64,000 nt of DNA from Sphagnum compactum. Taxonomy: Eukaryota > Bryophyta > Sphagnopsida > Sphagnales. The stretch is taken from the NCBI GenBank assembly GCA_965153455.1, contig OZ234502.1, positions 6,665,495-6,729,494 of the forward strand. The letters run 5' to 3'. The position numbers were made by a program, and so were the translations under genes. Position 1 is the first letter of the stretch; each line of letters starts with the position of its first letter. Of this stretch, positions 38,894 to 51,322 are shown in pieces. The notes below the pieces were generated by a model that was given only the letters and a program-made list of their open reading frames with translations, was not told the DNA's origin and made no database searches.

Positions 38894-41800
38894 GCCTCGT
38901 TCGTGCCTCTCTCTTATATGCAACAAACGCCTTTCTCTGAAGAGTCGGAAAGGAAATTTAGTGTGGGTTGGGTTTTTTCTTTTTCTGCATTTGAGGGTTT
39001 GGTGCGCGCGCCTGCGACTCAACATCGCAATGACATTTGCTTGTCTCAAGGGTTTTACAATTGCAGGGTGCCAATTTTGGATGTTCTCTGGTGGATCTCT
39101 ACTGCATGGGGCTGCTTAAAGAGCTGGATTTGGGGGTGGACTCTCAGGTTTTCTGGGGTTTCCTAGATTTTAGGGTTTACTATGCGTCTTTGAGCATCGC
39201 ATAAAATGCAAGTCTGAAGACTTCTACGAATGCACCGCTGCATTTTCGGTCTTGTCTGATGGATCGTTATCACATGGGCTGCTTGGATTGCCCGAATTGG
39301 GATGGCTTTTCTGGTTTCAGAGACTTAACGGGAGGGATCTTTTAGGTTTTTGAGTGGGTTTGTGTAGGTCCTTTATAGGGTTTTTTCCCCCTTCAAGGTG
39401 TGGTAGACAGAGAGCGAGAAAGGGAAAAAGATGGCATTCAAGAATGATTTAGACAAGGTGCTTGGGGTGCAGGTTAGTCAGAATAGTGGCAAGGGCGTTC
39501 TACGACGAAGAAATACCTGCAAAGGGTCCCAATCGGAGCAAGTCTGACAAGTCTGATAACCGCGGCATTGCTGTTGTTATTCTTGATGCCCTCACCAGGT
39601 TTTTGTTTCTATGACTTCAAGCCCCCTATGCCCGATGCGGAATTCTGTACATCAGTAATCTTGTTCCATATAGGAACCTGCTACTTTTGTCACAGATTAT
39701 ATAGACGGGCACACACATAGATGCATGATATAGATTTGTGTGGGGGGTCAAGAAATGTTTTCCACCCTTAGAAAAGTCGATTGATAGTTGGGGATATGGT
39801 TAGGCGGCAATGGGTGAAGGAAGACGACTTGGCAAAGGTCTTGCGGTTGCACCCCAAGCAATTGCGGCGCACACTGCGGGTCCTGGAAGAAGAGATGCTT
39901 GTCATTCGTGAGCACCGCCGTGAGGTCTTCACTTTTTGTCCCTGGCACTTCAACTGGAAGTCTATTTGCCTATCGATTCTGAGTGCCCAACCAAAAAGTC
40001 TATATTATTCTGCCCTGTAGTAGCTCATTGAGACATGAGAAGTTTCAGAACCCCCTACATTCCTTGTGCATGCAGCTTAGCAAAGTTAGGCTTCTGACCG
40101 TGCAGGCTTTTTTCTTGTTGTTCATTGTCCTGCAGACAGTGAAAGGTGCCAAGCTTTACAATGCAGCCATTGCTGCAGTGAGTGAGGACCATCCAGGTGG
40201 AAGAGAGGGTGAGGAGAAATTGAAGGTGCACACACACTCGTATTGCTGCATTGACTATGCCCAGGTAATGACTGTAATCTGTCTTGAATCCTATCTGAAT
40301 TTCCTTCTTTTGCACTTTCTTATCCATCAGCTCTTTGAGCCCTGGCACTGGATGTGAACCAATGATTTGTGGTCTACAATGTTGACGCGCAAACAGGGAA
40401 CAAAATTTGTGTACTGATACCAGGAAGATCTAATTTGGTGTTCTTTGTGTTTGGTCCTGAGCAGGTCTATGACATTGTGCGATACCGTATACACCGTGCA
40501 AAGAAGAAGATAAAGGATCAACTGGAGGATCGCAATACTATCCAGGAGTACATCTGCCCAAACAGCGGCTGTGGTCGCAGGTTTCTGCATGGCCTTCCTT
40601 CCTGTTGATTCCACCTACTTGCTGAGCAAAGCACTTCACTCCTTTCTGTTCTTTGCTCATATTTGAGAATCCTTGGAATTGAAATCCTTGATAGGACATC
40701 ACTAGGTTATAGGACTTCAATTGGCATTCTTGGCAGGTACTCTGCCCTTGATGCATTGCGCCTGGTCAACCCCTTTGATGAGAACTTCCACTGTGAGAAT
40801 TGCAACGCGGAGCTCGTGGCAGAGAGTGACAAGCTTGCAGCTGTTGAGCTGGGTGATGGAGATGGTGAAGACAATGCCCGTCGGCGGCGCCATGAGAAGC
40901 TCAAGGAGCTGCTTGAGAAGATGGATGTGAGTACTAGTTACTTTTCTCCTGTCTATATGCATTATGTTCTTGTGCATCACCAACAAATGAGCAGGAATAT
41001 TTGCTGGCTCTCTTGCTCTCTGCAAACTCAGAGCATGATGTGGCCATGAAGCCATAGCAACAAGCCCTAAATGCCTTATGTTCTGTGATTGTGGGATGGT
41101 GAAGAGTTTGTGCAATATGCCATCCTATATCTATTTCAATCTCCAGGTTGTGGAATCTTTATAATTGGTTCCCACCAGCAGGCAAAGAAAACTTTGAGAC
41201 CGGATAAATCATGCACTGTGACTGGATTAACAGTAATGCAAATTGGATTGCGTTCTGTGATATTATCATCCTTAGGGTTTTCTTTTGGTGTGGCAGATTT
41301 GAACTCCGAACATGCACAAACCCCTGGAGTCCTCACAGCATAGTTCTAATGAGTGAATTCTTTTGGATGGCTCCTGCACACTAGTATGTATTGTCCAATG
41401 CCCAGATTTCATGGTTACTGAAGAGAGAAGTCTGGTTTGTGAGGGGAAAACAGAAGCAGCTCCAGCCATTGACGGTGCAACTGTCACGGGTGAAAGATTT
41501 AACCCCACCAGATTTTGGCACCCTTGCTCAATGGGAGAAGAGGGCGATTGCTGCAGGGCGCATGTCGCCCAATGGCGAGGCTGTTGTAGATCTGCCCAAG
41601 GCTTCTCATGGGCAGGGCTTGACTGGGACTCCCATGCCCTTTTTGGGAGAGACAAAGGTGCACTCTGACTTGTGCTCCACCTCATTAGTTTTCACATACA
41701 CCACCAAGAGTTATTCTTGGGCAGTGTGTACCTCAAGCAGTTGGTCCCTACTGTTAGAAGGCAATCTGATTCATAAGCATCACATACTGGTTTGCAAACA

Positions 41801-42831
41801 TTCTATCATGGCATATTGCCTGTTTGGATCATCTGATGTGTAGAGCTGAAAAGCAAGAATTCTGTTTGTGCAGGTGGAAGTTGCATTGGCTGGGGGTGAT
41901 GTAAAGAGGGAAGAAGGCAAAGATGAAGCTGCTGGAGGTCCAACAAAGGTACTGCCGCCCTGGATGATTCGACAGGGTATGAGCCTGACAGCTGAGCAGC
42001 GTGGGGAGGCGAAGCTGGAGATGAAGAGCGAAGACAGTGCAGCCCTTGCTGGTCCCACTGCTCCTCTTGATGTCAAGCCTACAGAGGAGGACAATGAGGC
42101 CATGCAAAAGAAGATCCAGGTTTCTTTATTGTCTTACCTATGCTCTCTATCCACAGTTGCTTGTCTTCTCTGTTCCACCTGTTCAAGTTTGATTGAATCA
42201 TATTTCACTTTTAGCAAGGACTACATCCATAAGAGGCAAAGGTGTGGTTGTATGTTGACTGGAGAAAATTATATGCTGTTCTCATGATTGGAATTGCTGT
42301 GACAGGAGGAGTATTTGAAAGCTTATTATGCAGCACTCTTGCAACGTCAGCAAGAGGCAGCACAGTTGGCAGCAAGTGCAGCAAATGGAAACATGAGCAC
42401 TCCAGGAGACAGCACTGTTGGAGATGGTACATCAGAAGCTCTTGCAGCACAAGAAATGAAGATGGATGGTGCAGAAGATGAGGAGGAGGTTGAATGGGAA
42501 GATGCTACAGCCACAGGTATGTTAGGGTCAAAACCATGTTTACCGCACATATCTCTTTTGCAAACTCTTGCAGATCCTATAAGATTGCTTGTTTTTGTCA
42601 AAGCGAAGTTGTATGTTGTTTCATCTCATTTCTGTCTTGTTAGGCAAACTTACACATACCAATTATACTGATTCATTATGATCTTCCGCCTTTTCCTCTG
42701 TAGAAGGACCCAACAATGGCCTGCGAAATGGTGGAAGTGTGGAAGAGACAGGAGCTATGATTGGAGAGGACAATGGGGGTGGAAGTGGAGAATTTGAAGA
42801 TGAAGATGAAATTGATTGGGAGGAGGGCTGA
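38636..42831 (+). CDS. Transcription initiation factor TFIIE subunit alpha
   Basis: Large subunit of TFIIE, which recruits TFIIH to the RNA polymerase II pre-initiation complex. Ten exons: 38636-38658, 39473-39598, 39804-39924, 40136-40264, 40465-40580, 40737-40926, 41454-41657, 41874-42119, 42306-42516, 42704-42831, giving 497 residues in one frame. The 23-nt first exon reads MSIEPFR plus a split Arg; exon 2 continues LVRIVARAFYDEE. Exon 3 holds the winged-helix segment RRQWVKEDDLAKVLRLHPKQ. A zinc ribbon has Cys164, Cys169, Cys191 and Cys194; the first pair is spaced C-x4-C, not the usual C-x2-C. Plant-typical blocks follow: TPMPFLGETK, LPPWMIRQGMSLTAEQRGE, EEYLKAYYAALLQRQQE and the acidic end DEIDWEEG. 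Confidence 0.96.
38850..38890. repeat. (CT)n microsatellite
   Basis: About 20 uninterrupted CT dinucleotides within the first intron of the TFIIE alpha gene. Confidence 0.95.
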
Positions 42832-42849
42832 GAGTTCATTTTCTTCCAT

Positions 42850-44170
42850 TTGTTACTCTAATATCATGTATTCATCCGTGTTGCAAGCTTATTTGAATCA
42901 TAAGGGCACCTCCAGCAGAATTATGGTGTCCAGTGGAATTTCTGCTCCTCTATGAAGTTGGAGAATTTGAGCTTGAAAACAGTTTGCCACAGGCTCATAG
43001 AAGCAAGTTGCCGAGATTGCACCTGCTATATAAGTCAGTGGGGTGGTTTCCAATAGATAACTTATACGGGGAAGAATTTTTGCGATGAGAACGTTAGAGA
43101 TGATTTTAGACATTTCTAATTTGTTTTGCAGTGTACTCGAATAGACTTTGGTTCATGCGTTATAGCTAAAGCTGGAGCAACAGCATGGGTCTTTCATTGA
43201 CAGGGAAAGGTCTAGGTTTTAGGCTTAGGTCGTATTGGGCATGGCTCATGCTTCAGATGTATCCACCAAATGACAAGCTCATCCATGTACTGAGCATGAT
43301 TGAAACTCCATTATTCCCCACTGCATCCACAAGAAGTGGCATTGACTAAGGCTTTATTGAAGATATTGTCAAACTAAATGTATGTGTTCCACCTGACAAG
43401 GATGTGTAGTGTCTATGTGGCTATTTCAAGAGGTTTGTCAATCACATGAAGGAGGCTGGTTCCATGATGAGCAAGTGAGTTGTAGTGCTTATTAGTTTCT
43501 CTTCGTTGCTTTCTGATGCTTTATAGTTCCATATTGATGAAGAGCAAGCGTAATACGGTCTATAGAACATTTTCATTCAAGTAGGTTTGCATTCTTTAAA
43601 CTGTGAACCTGTCTACTGCAATTTGCAACTTTTTGTTTCCCTGTACTGTTGAATTTCACCACAGCCTACAAATAAATTTTTATGTGCATTGCTTAAATGC
43701 TACTGTAATTGTCATTTGTTTTAAATGTTGATTTTTCTTGAACTTACATGCAAGAAACACCAAAAGTTTTTAAAATTTACTTGTCCCTCAATGTCAAAAT
43801 TTTGAGAACTTGAGACAAGGATGTATAAGTTGTATTTAGGGTCTGCCATTCTCTTTGTTTCCTCTGTTCTTGAGAAGGTTGTGTAGGCTGTATTTAGGGT
43901 TTATGATTTTCTTTGTTTCCTTTATTCAACATTTAATAAGTAGATGATTTATCAGTTGTTTGCTTCCCTATAAATAGCAGCAGTATCAACACCTACCATG
44001 ATGCACTTTGTGGTTGTATAAAATGGAGTCCCTCCTTGCAACCAAGAACTGTGATTAGGAGAAGAAATTGTACAATACTTCTTTTTACCATCCAATTAGT
44101 TACTTGATTAACTGCCATGGCTATATTGCCTCATTTTATGATTGTTAGGCAGATAAAGTGAGAGGGATAA
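42850..44170. other. Region between TFIIE alpha and the inverted repeat
   Basis: The first few hundred bases are probably the TFIIE alpha 3' UTR. No other gene is recognisable before the left arm starts at 44171. Confidence 0.5.
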
Positions 44171-45692
44171 TCAGGCTTTTGAGGGAAATCAAATAGGACA
44201 AGAATCAAACACACGCACTATGTTTGAATGTTGATGAGGTGATATTGTGGTCAGAGAGTTCTTCTATATGTTTCCTGGAAAATTTTGTTGTTTTTTTAAC
44301 CCAAAAAAGGGAAATTTTTGTACATTTTTTCATAGTGTAAATTCAACTAGTTTTTTGGAAACATTTGCCAAAATTTTGATATCACACAATTGGAAAGAAA
44401 ACCTTGATTGTGGTAACACCGGCCACATTTTAAGACACTTATCTTGTACCTCCTCAAGAGGTTGGTCTAAAGATAGACTTTTACCCAATACTTTGCCCAT
44501 TTGTGTTACACCGAAGAGAATGTGAGAGCACAAGTTCCAACTCACACAAAACCTGAACTAAATTTTCCCTTACAGAGCATAATCTTCATCCTAGCTACCG
44601 AGGCACCTAACAGATTTGTAACCTGCCTTCAGGTTGGCAGGTTCAATTGATGTCCGTTTCTTATGTTGGGGAAAGGGCAACTCCCATCCAGTGCCGTGTT
44701 GTTCTATAGCATGAGAACTTGGGTTACTGCCCTAGTTCCTGTGCCAGCGAACAACATGACGCCCCAGTCCCTATGGACCTGCCCTTCCCCTGTGCTGCAC
44801 CCAGTTGACTGTTAGAAAAAACAACCTCGTTCTTGCATCGAATTGCCATAAAAGTAGACAAACTCAAAATTGCCACAAATGTTTCATGAGGCAATGGACA
44901 TGATGATGACCTTGACAAGTCCAAGAAATGACTACCTCTTGGCCCCAGAGTTCTTGCATCCATCACAAGTACATGCTTTGAACATCTACTTTCTACTGCA
45001 ATGCTTGAAACACCAAATGCTCCATCTTCATGATCCAAAAGTCTGTAGTCTGTTCCCTCCATTGACAGTGACCTGATGATTTCTTTCAACAGGAAGATAT
45101 TTTCTCTCATAGTTGTTCTCTCTTCACCCCCAAAACCAAAACTAGAGAATCACAAAAATTTCTCAACAGTAGCTGCCATTCCTCACTAACCCTGCAACCC
45201 AAAACTGAGAATCACACGTGGTTCTCAATTATAGCTGCCATTACTCATTCAGGAGCTCTCATCTTCTTTCTACATGAATGCAATGAGCAAAAGTTCAGCT
45301 GACTTGCACAGTAGTCCTGACACCATTGGGTTGGGCACATTCCTAACAGAATCACCAGAACCTCTAAACTTGGATGCAATCCTTTTCAAGGACTAAGGTT
45401 GGTGTTTAGAGTGCTAAACATTCCAGGTTGCTATGTCACATCACAGCATTTCGCTGCAGCAATACTATAGACAGGAGAAATTGGCCACACTGCTCCATCA
45501 ACACATGCTTGATATACTGGTATGTAAACTGGCCAGAGTATTGTGAATGAAAAAAAATGAACAATTTCTTGCTTCTAAGAGAAGAGAGTTCCTCTGATCT
45601 ACACTTCAATCAGTCATCACCAATACTCACCACAAGAACACTCTCCATTGTTGAAGTGATGAAAGCGATTCCCATCTCTTGCTACAATTTCT
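44171..45692. repeat. Left arm of a 1.52-kb inverted repeat
   Basis: This arm is the near-exact reverse complement of 49799-51324. Coordinates of paired bases sum to 95495 at the outer edge and 95491 at the inner edge. The 4-nt difference is explained by two indels seen by eye: one T/A in a homopolymer near 44303 and a 3-nt insertion in the right copy near 50577. I noticed only a couple of substitutions. The inner 76 bp are the 3' end of the PPR coding sequence and the rest is its 3' flank, so this arm is in native context and is probably the source copy. It contains a 128-codon ORF. Confidence 0.97.
44724..45110 (-). CDS. Unrecognised 128-codon ORF in the left arm
   Basis: ATG-initiated ORF starting MRENIFLLKEIIRSLSMEGT and ending CCSLAQELGQ. 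I do not recognise it. It has no membrane segment, and its cysteines (residues about 43, 72, 92 and two near 119) form no known motif. It lies 500 bp downstream of the PPR gene on the same strand and could simply be part of that gene's 3' UTR. Its copy in the right arm differs by one extra Leu and one Ile/Val exchange, so the frame is kept. Real translation is uncertain. Confidence 0.25.
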   Translation of the reverse strand: MRENIFLLKEIIRSLSMEGTDYRLLDHEDGAFGVSSIAVESRCSKHVLVMDARTLGPRGSHFLDLSRSSSCPLPHETFVAILSLSTFMAIRCKNEVVFSNSQLGAAQGKGRSIGTGASCCSLAQELGQ

Positions 45693-48600
45693 CGGCCAGT
45701 AATCTTTGAAATGAACTTGGTGGCTGTGTGGCAGTCAGAGCATATGCGAAGGTTCTTGAAGATGCGGATCTGTGTCCCTGGAGCTGTACTGATGATACCA
45801 TATGCAATGGCCAGCTTTTCACTGTGGTAGCAAACAGCTCGTTCCTTCTGCTGTTCATCCAAGTCATGCACAACAAAGCGAGTGTCTGGCACATAACCTG
45901 CCTCTTTCATCTGCACACTCAATGTTTCTAGCTCAGCATATATCTGTTCTACCTGCAAGTGGGTCCTGTCATCTGCCACAAAAGTGTGCATCTTCCCTTC
46001 AACCTCAATCCAGCATCGCCCTGGCTCTTTTTGGACACCTCTCTCCTCCATCAATTTCCTAATCTCCACTATACTGTCCCACATGCCAGCTGCTGCATAG
46101 ACATGTGAAAGCAGCACATAGACTGCGGCATTCTTTGGTTCCAATTTAAGCCAGTGGGCTGCAGCACTTTCTGCCAACTTTACATTGCAGTAAACTCTGC
46201 AAGCACCAAGCAAGGCTGCCCAAATTGAAGGGTTTGCTTCATTGGGCATTTTCTTGATGCATTCTTCTGCTTCCCTTAAACGACCTGCACGGCCAAGAAG
46301 GTCCACCATGCAGCCGTAGTGTGTACTTGTAGGCATGATGCCATGGTCTTGGAACATGGAACTAAAGTATCTAAGGCCTTCATTGACTAAGCCTGCATGA
46401 CTACAAGCAGACAGAACACCTATGAATGTTATTGCATCTGGCTGAACCCCTTCCTCCTCCATTTGTCCAAAAAGTTCCAGGGCTTCTTCACCACACCCAT
46501 GCTGAGAAAGTGCGTCAATCATCACAGTCCATGAAACAACATCTCTTTGAGGCATTGTGTCAAATACTTTGCGTGCATCCACAAGACTCCCACATTTTGC
46601 ATACATGTCAATTAGTGCATTCTGAATCCAGATATCAGCCCCTAATCCAGCTTCAATGATGTTCAAGTTTAACTGTCTGCCTTCAGCAAGTGCTGTTAGG
46701 TTAGCACATGCTTTGAGAATGCAGATGTACGTGACCCTGTTCAACCCCACACCTTCTTGTTGCAATTCACGGTATACTTTGAAAGCATCCTCACTGGCCC
46801 CACACTTTGCATACATACTAATAAGAGCAGTTCCCACACACACATCCCATTTGAGTCCGGAATTCACAATGTGGGCATGGACCTCTCTTCCCCATTCTAA
46901 TGCTGATGGGTTGGTACAGGCATTCAGAATGCTCATGTAAGTGATATTGCTAAGCTCCATTCCTTCCTGTTGCATTTGGCGAAAGAGTTCAAAAGCATCA
47001 TCATTTCTCCCACACTTGACATACATGCCAATAAGTGCATTACACACACGAACGTCAGAGCCAAATCGGGACTTTCTGATGTGGGCATGGACATGCTTTC
47101 CCCATTCCAGAGCCTGTGGGCTGGCACATGCATTCAAAACACACATATAAGTGATTTCATCTGGCTCCAAGCCTTGTCGTTGCATGTGGCAAAACACTTC
47201 AAAAGCATCTTTATTGCTCCCACACTTGACATACATGGATATAAGTGCATTTCCAAGACGAATATCAGAGTCAAAACCAGAATTCCTGATACGGGCATGG
47301 ACCTGCTTTACCCGTTCTTGAGCAGCTGGGCTAGCACATGCATTCAGAATTTTTATGTAAGTAAATTTGTCTGGCTCCACACCTTGACGTTCCATTCGAC
47401 GAAACACTTCAAATGCATCTGCACTGTCTCCACACTTTGTATACATGCTGATAAGAGCATTCCCCACACAAACATCGGAGTCCCATCCCGAGTTCATTAT
47501 ATGCGCATGAACCTCCTTTCCCCATTCCAAAGCTGCAGGGCTGTTACATGCATTTAGGATGCTCATGTAAGTGAAGTTATTTCGCTGTACACCTTTTTGT
47601 TGCATGTGGCGATACACATCGAAAGCATCCTTGTCACTCCCACACTTGACATACATGCCAATCAGTGCGTTTTTGAGACGAACATCAGAGCCAAAACTGG
47701 ATTTACTTAAGCTGGCATGTACCTGCTTTCCCAACTGGAGAGCTATTGGGCTGGAACATGCCTTCAACATGCTGATGTACGTAATTTTATCTGGCTTCAT
47801 TCCTTGTTCCTGTATATGGCAAAACACCTCAAAAGCTTCCTGACTTCTACCGGATTGAGCATACATGCCGATAAGTGCAGTCCCAACACGCACATCAGAA
47901 TCCAACCCTGATTTTCTGATCATTGCATGGATCTGCTTACCCGAGTCCAAAGCTGATGGGCTGCTGGTACATGCATTAAGAATGCTGATGTATGTGACTT
48001 TGTTTGGCTCTACACCTTGTCTCTGCATGTGGTAGAAAACTTCCAGAGCCTTGCCACTTCTTCCACACCTCGTATACATGCTGATTAGAGAAGTCCAAAC
48101 ACGAACATCAGGTTCAAACCCTGATTCAATGATGTGGGCATGGACATGTTCGCCACATTCCAAGCCATTTGGGATGATGCTGCTGCAAGCTTTCAGAACA
48201 CTCATGTAGGTGATTGTGTTTGGCTTCACACCTTCTTGTTGCAGCATGCAGCAGAATAGCTCAAAAGCCTCTTTCCCATGGCCATGTTTAGCATATCCTG
48301 TGATCATGGTGGACCAGGAGACAACATCTTTCTCAACAAGTTTGTTATCGAAGACTTCTCTTGCATCCTCCACACTTGCACTACTGTTGACAAACATGTC
48401 TAACAATACATTGCCTATGAAAATGTTTGGCTGCAATCCTCTTTGAACCATATGGCTGTATACCTGCTTTCCTTCAACCAGATCTCGCATCTCACTGCAC
48501 CTCCGCAAAAGCTTGGCATACGTTGAGTGCACAACCGGAATCCCTTGCTCCTCCATCTTGTGTAGTACAGACATCGGCCTTGACTCCCATATCTTTGCCG

Positions 48601-48748
48601 CCCCTGCTGCTGCTCCTGCTGCATTATCGCCACCAGGATCATGCTGTACAATGATGCAGCGTACCTGCTTGTACTCCCAGCATCTCACTCGCAGCAAAAA
48701 CCGCAGCACATCCGACTGTTTCTGCCGGAGATACAAAACCCTAACCAT
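45617..48748 (-). CDS. PLS-class pentatricopeptide repeat protein with E and DYW domains (organelle RNA editing factor)
   Basis: An intronless gene of 1043 codons, ATG at 48748-48746. DYW proteins bind organelle transcripts through their repeats and carry a cytidine deaminase that edits C to U. The N-terminal 50 residues are basic, as in an organelle presequence. A full P-L-S set with [16 protein letters not shown] lies at about 141-156. Seven 70-residue modules follow (214-704) that lack the usual DVVSW segment. The last set ([16 protein letters not shown]...[16 protein letters not shown]) precedes the E motifs. The DYW domain has HSE (His975, Glu977), CSDC (Cys1003, Cys1006), CSC (Cys1037, Cys1039) and ends GEYW instead of GDYW. 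These residues fit standard C-to-U deaminases, not the fern U-to-C variants. The gene sits between the arms of a recent inverted duplication. Confidence 0.97.
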   Translation of the reverse strand: MVRVLYLRQKQSDVLRFLLRVRCWEYKQVRCIIVQHDPGGDNAAGAAAGAAKIWESRPMSVLHKMEEQGIPVVHSTYAKLLRRCSEMRDLVEGKQVYSHMVQRGLQPNIFIGNVLLDMFVNSSASVEDAREVFDNKLVEKDVVSWSTMITGYAKHGHGKEAFELFCCMLQQEGVKPNTITYMSVLKACSSIIPNGLECGEHVHAHIIESGFEPDVRVWTSLISMYTRCGRSGKALEVFYHMQRQGVEPNKVTYISILNACTSSPSALDSGKQIHAMIRKSGLDSDVRVGTALIGMYAQSGRSQEAFEVFCHIQEQGMKPDKITYISMLKACSSPIALQLGKQVHASLSKSSFGSDVRLKNALIGMYVKCGSDKDAFDVYRHMQQKGVQRNNFTYMSILNACNSPAALEWGKEVHAHIMNSGWDSDVCVGNALISMYTKCGDSADAFEVFRRMERQGVEPDKFTYIKILNACASPAAQERVKQVHARIRNSGFDSDIRLGNALISMYVKCGSNKDAFEVFCHMQRQGLEPDEITYMCVLNACASPQALEWGKHVHAHIRKSRFGSDVRVCNALIGMYVKCGRNDDAFELFRQMQQEGMELSNITYMSILNACTNPSALEWGREVHAHIVNSGLKWDVCVGTALISMYAKCGASEDAFKVYRELQQEGVGLNRVTYICILKACANLTALAEGRQLNLNIIEAGLGADIWIQNALIDMYAKCGSLVDARKVFDTMPQRDVVSWTVMIDALSQHGCGEEALELFGQMEEEGVQPDAITFIGVLSACSHAGLVNEGLRYFSSMFQDHGIMPTSTHYGCMVDLLGRAGRLREAEECIKKMPNEANPSIWAALLGACRVYCNVKLAESAAAHWLKLEPKNAAVYVLLSHVYAAAGMWDSIVEIRKLMEERGVQKEPGRCWIEVEGKMHTFVADDRTHLQVEQIYAELETLSVQMKEAGYVPDTRFVVHDLDEQQKERAVCYHSEKLAIAYGIISTAPGTQIRIFKNLRICSDCHTATKFISKITGREIVARDGNRFHHFNNGECSCGEYW
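46637..48109 (-). repeat. Seven tandem 210-bp modules inside the PPR gene
   Basis: Residues 214-704 consist of one 71- and six 70-residue modules, each starting D(V/I)xxxxALIxMYxKCG and ending xVHAxIxxSGxxS. Pairwise similarity is high, including the two-residue joints, which points to unequal crossing-over or replication slippage in 210-bp steps. Confidence 0.92.
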
Positions 48749-48759
48749 GGCTGCGGGAG

Positions 48760-49798
48760 AAGGAAGCCGAGGAAGTGAGGGAGAAGAGCGTACAGCAGCC
48801 GTCGCTGCGTCAAGTCCTTGCAGATATCTCCTTTGTTTCTTCTTCGCCGCTACGCCTCGCCTTCCGCCGTCGCCACAGCGGCGGTCCAGGCGATAGCCGA
48901 TGCGTACACCTTGATGCGCGCGGGTCCAGACAGATTACAAGAAAAAGAATGCATGCGACAAGCTGAAGCTCCAGCAGAGCCCAAGGTTTAGAGGGCTTAG
49001 GTTTTAGGAAGCGCAGCGATGCAGAAAACACCACTTTTGGAGCTCAGAAAGGGTTTTTTCTCGACAGTAGCGTGGCTTCAAGAAGAACACTTTTGAGTGC
49101 AAGAATGATGGCTGGGGTTTCAAGCAGCAGGAAATCTTCAATGTCTGTTCTGGAAGTTCAGGAGCTTCTTCCTTCAGCTCTCAACTTTTGTACACAAGCA
49201 AGCAATCAACATGGCAGCAAGCACAATCCTAACTTTACGGGGCCCATGAGGGTTCAAAATTGTTGCATGATTCCGTGCAGAATCCAAAGAAACAGCAAAG
49301 AAGATTTTCAACATAGATCACCACAACTCTTCTGCTCACTCCAAACATGCATGATATATGTGCCTGAGCAACTGTCTGAACGTTTCACAGAGATATGGTT
49401 TCATAGCAAACTTTGCAATCAATCAAGGATAACAACAAGCAGGGCACTATTGTGGACATGCAAAGGCACATTTATCTATCTCGCACTCATCACAAGATCT
49501 AAGTTTCATTGCAAGTTTCTGCTGACTAGACCCCTAATCCCTAAACCTTCTAATCTGTAATCTGAAGGTTAATCATCACTGATGTTGTGAAACACCAATA
49601 GTCAGTCGACTGTAGTGAAAACTCTAAGTTTGCACCTCCGTTACATGTAAACAAAGGTGAAGGACAATTTCCATTGCTTCATAATCTCTGCCAAAGACAA
49701 AGGCCAGTACTGTGAACATCATTTGCTGGATAATTCTTGCTGCAATATCTGATACCCTGTAACTACCTCCAAGGTTGCCGGAGATACAAGAGATAGCA
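48760..49798. other. PPR 5' region and upstream DNA
   Basis: Holds the presumed 5' leader and promoter of the minus-strand PPR gene, GC-richer up to about 48950. A long plus-strand ORF at 49072-49560 begins with GTG and resembles nothing known; it is not called. At 49776-49789 the 14-mer TGCCGGAGATACAA repeats a sequence found at 48723-48736, just inside the PPR start, close to the inner junction of the right arm. Confidence 0.5.
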
Positions 49799-49874
49799 AG
49801 AAATTGTAGCAAGAGATGGGAATCGCTTTCATCACTTCAACAATGGAGAGTGTTCTTGTGGTGAGTATTGGTGA
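49799..49874 (+). pseudogene. Duplicated 3' tail of the PPR gene
   Basis: The inner 76 bp of the right arm copy the last 25 codons of the PPR gene ([11 protein letters not shown] through GEYW and the stop) in opposite orientation to the intact gene. No upstream coding sequence is attached, so it is a non-functional fragment. Confidence 0.93.
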
Positions 49875-50380
49875 TGACTGATTGAAGTGTAGATCAGAGG
49901 AACTCTCTTCTCTTAGAAGCAAGAAATTGTTCATTTTTTTTCATTCACAATACTCTGGCCAGTTTACATACCAGTATATCAAGCATGTGTTGATGGAGCA
50001 GTGTGGCCAATTTCTCCTGTCTATAGTATTGCTGCAGCGAAATGCTGTGATGTGACATAGCAACCTGGAATGTTTAGCACTCTAAACACCAACCTTAGTC
50101 CTTGAAAAGGATTGCATCCAAGTTTAGAGGTTCTGGTGATTCTGTTAGGAATGTGCCCAACCCAATGGTGTCAGGACTACTGTGCAAGTCAGCTGAACTT
50201 TTGCTCATTGCATTCATGTAGAAAGAAGATGAGAGCTCCTGAATGAGTAATGGCAGCTATAATTGAGAACCACGTGTGATTCTCAGTTTTGGGTTGCAGG
50301 GTTAGTGAGGAATGGCAGCTACTGTTGAGAAATTTTTGTGATTCTCTAGTTTTGGTTTTGGGGGTGAAGAGAGAACAACT

Positions 50381-50770
50381 ATGAGAGAAAATATCTTCCT
50401 GTTGAAAGAAATCATCAGGTCACTGTCAATGGAGGGAACAGACTACAGACTTTTGGATCATGAAGATGGAGCATTTGGTGTTTCAAGCATTGCAGTAGAA
50501 AGTAGATGTTCAAAGCATGTACTTGTGATGGATGCAAGAACTCTGGGGCCAAGAGGTAGTCATTTCTTGGACTTGTTGTCAAGGTCATCATCATGTCCAT
50601 TGCCTCATGAAACATTTGTGGCAGTTTTGAGTTTGTCTACTTTTATGGCAATTCGATGCAAGAACGAGGTTGTTTTTTCTAACAGTCAACTGGGTGCAGC
50701 ACAGGGGAAGGGCAGGTCCATAGGGACTGGGGCGTCATGTTGTTCGCTGGCACAGGAACTAGGGCAGTAA
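50381..50770 (+). CDS. Right-arm copy of the unrecognised ORF (129 codons)
   Basis: Same as the left-arm ORF except for one added Leu, from a 3-nt insertion, and one Ile/Val change. No function can be assigned; the frame may be kept only because the duplication is recent. Confidence 0.22.
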   Translation: MRENIFLLKEIIRSLSMEGTDYRLLDHEDGAFGVSSIAVESRCSKHVLVMDARTLGPRGSHFLDLLSRSSSCPLPHETFVAVLSLSTFMAIRCKNEVVFSNSQLGAAQGKGRSIGTGASCCSLAQELGQ

Positions 50771-51322
50771 CCCAAGTTCTCATGCTATAGAACAACACGG
50801 CACTGGATGGGAGTTGCCCTTTCCCCAACATAAGAAACGGACATCAATTGAACCTGCCAACCTGAAGGCAGGTTACAAATCTGTTAGGTGCCTCGGTAGC
50901 TAGGATGAAGATTATGCTCTGTAAGGGAAAATTTAGTTCAGGGTTTGTGTGAGTTGGAACTTGTGCTCTCACATTCTCTTCGGTGTAACACAAATGGGCA
51001 AAGTATTGGGTAAAAGTCTATCTTTAGACCAACCTCTTGAGGAGGTACGAGATAAGTGTCTTAAAATGTGGCCGGTGTTACCACAATCAAGGTTTTCTTT
51101 CCAATTGTGTGATATCAAAATTTTGGCAAATGTTTCCAAAAAACTAGTTGAATTTACACTATGAAAAAATGTACAAAAATTTCCCTTTTTTTGGGTTAAA
51201 AAAACAACAAAATTTTCCAGGAAACATATAGAAGAACTCTCTGACCACAATATCACCTCATCAACATTCAAACATAGTGCGTGTGTTTGATTCTTGTCCT
51301 ATTTGATTTCCCTCAAAAGCCT

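Noticed and set aside
41136-41336. Extra coding exon in the TFIIE alpha intron
   Set aside because: The spliced frame closes exactly without it, and its translation has no TFIIE homology.
49072-49560. 162-codon plus-strand frame divergent from the PPR gene
   Set aside because: Begins with GTG, shows no recognisable domain and lies in the PPR upstream region.
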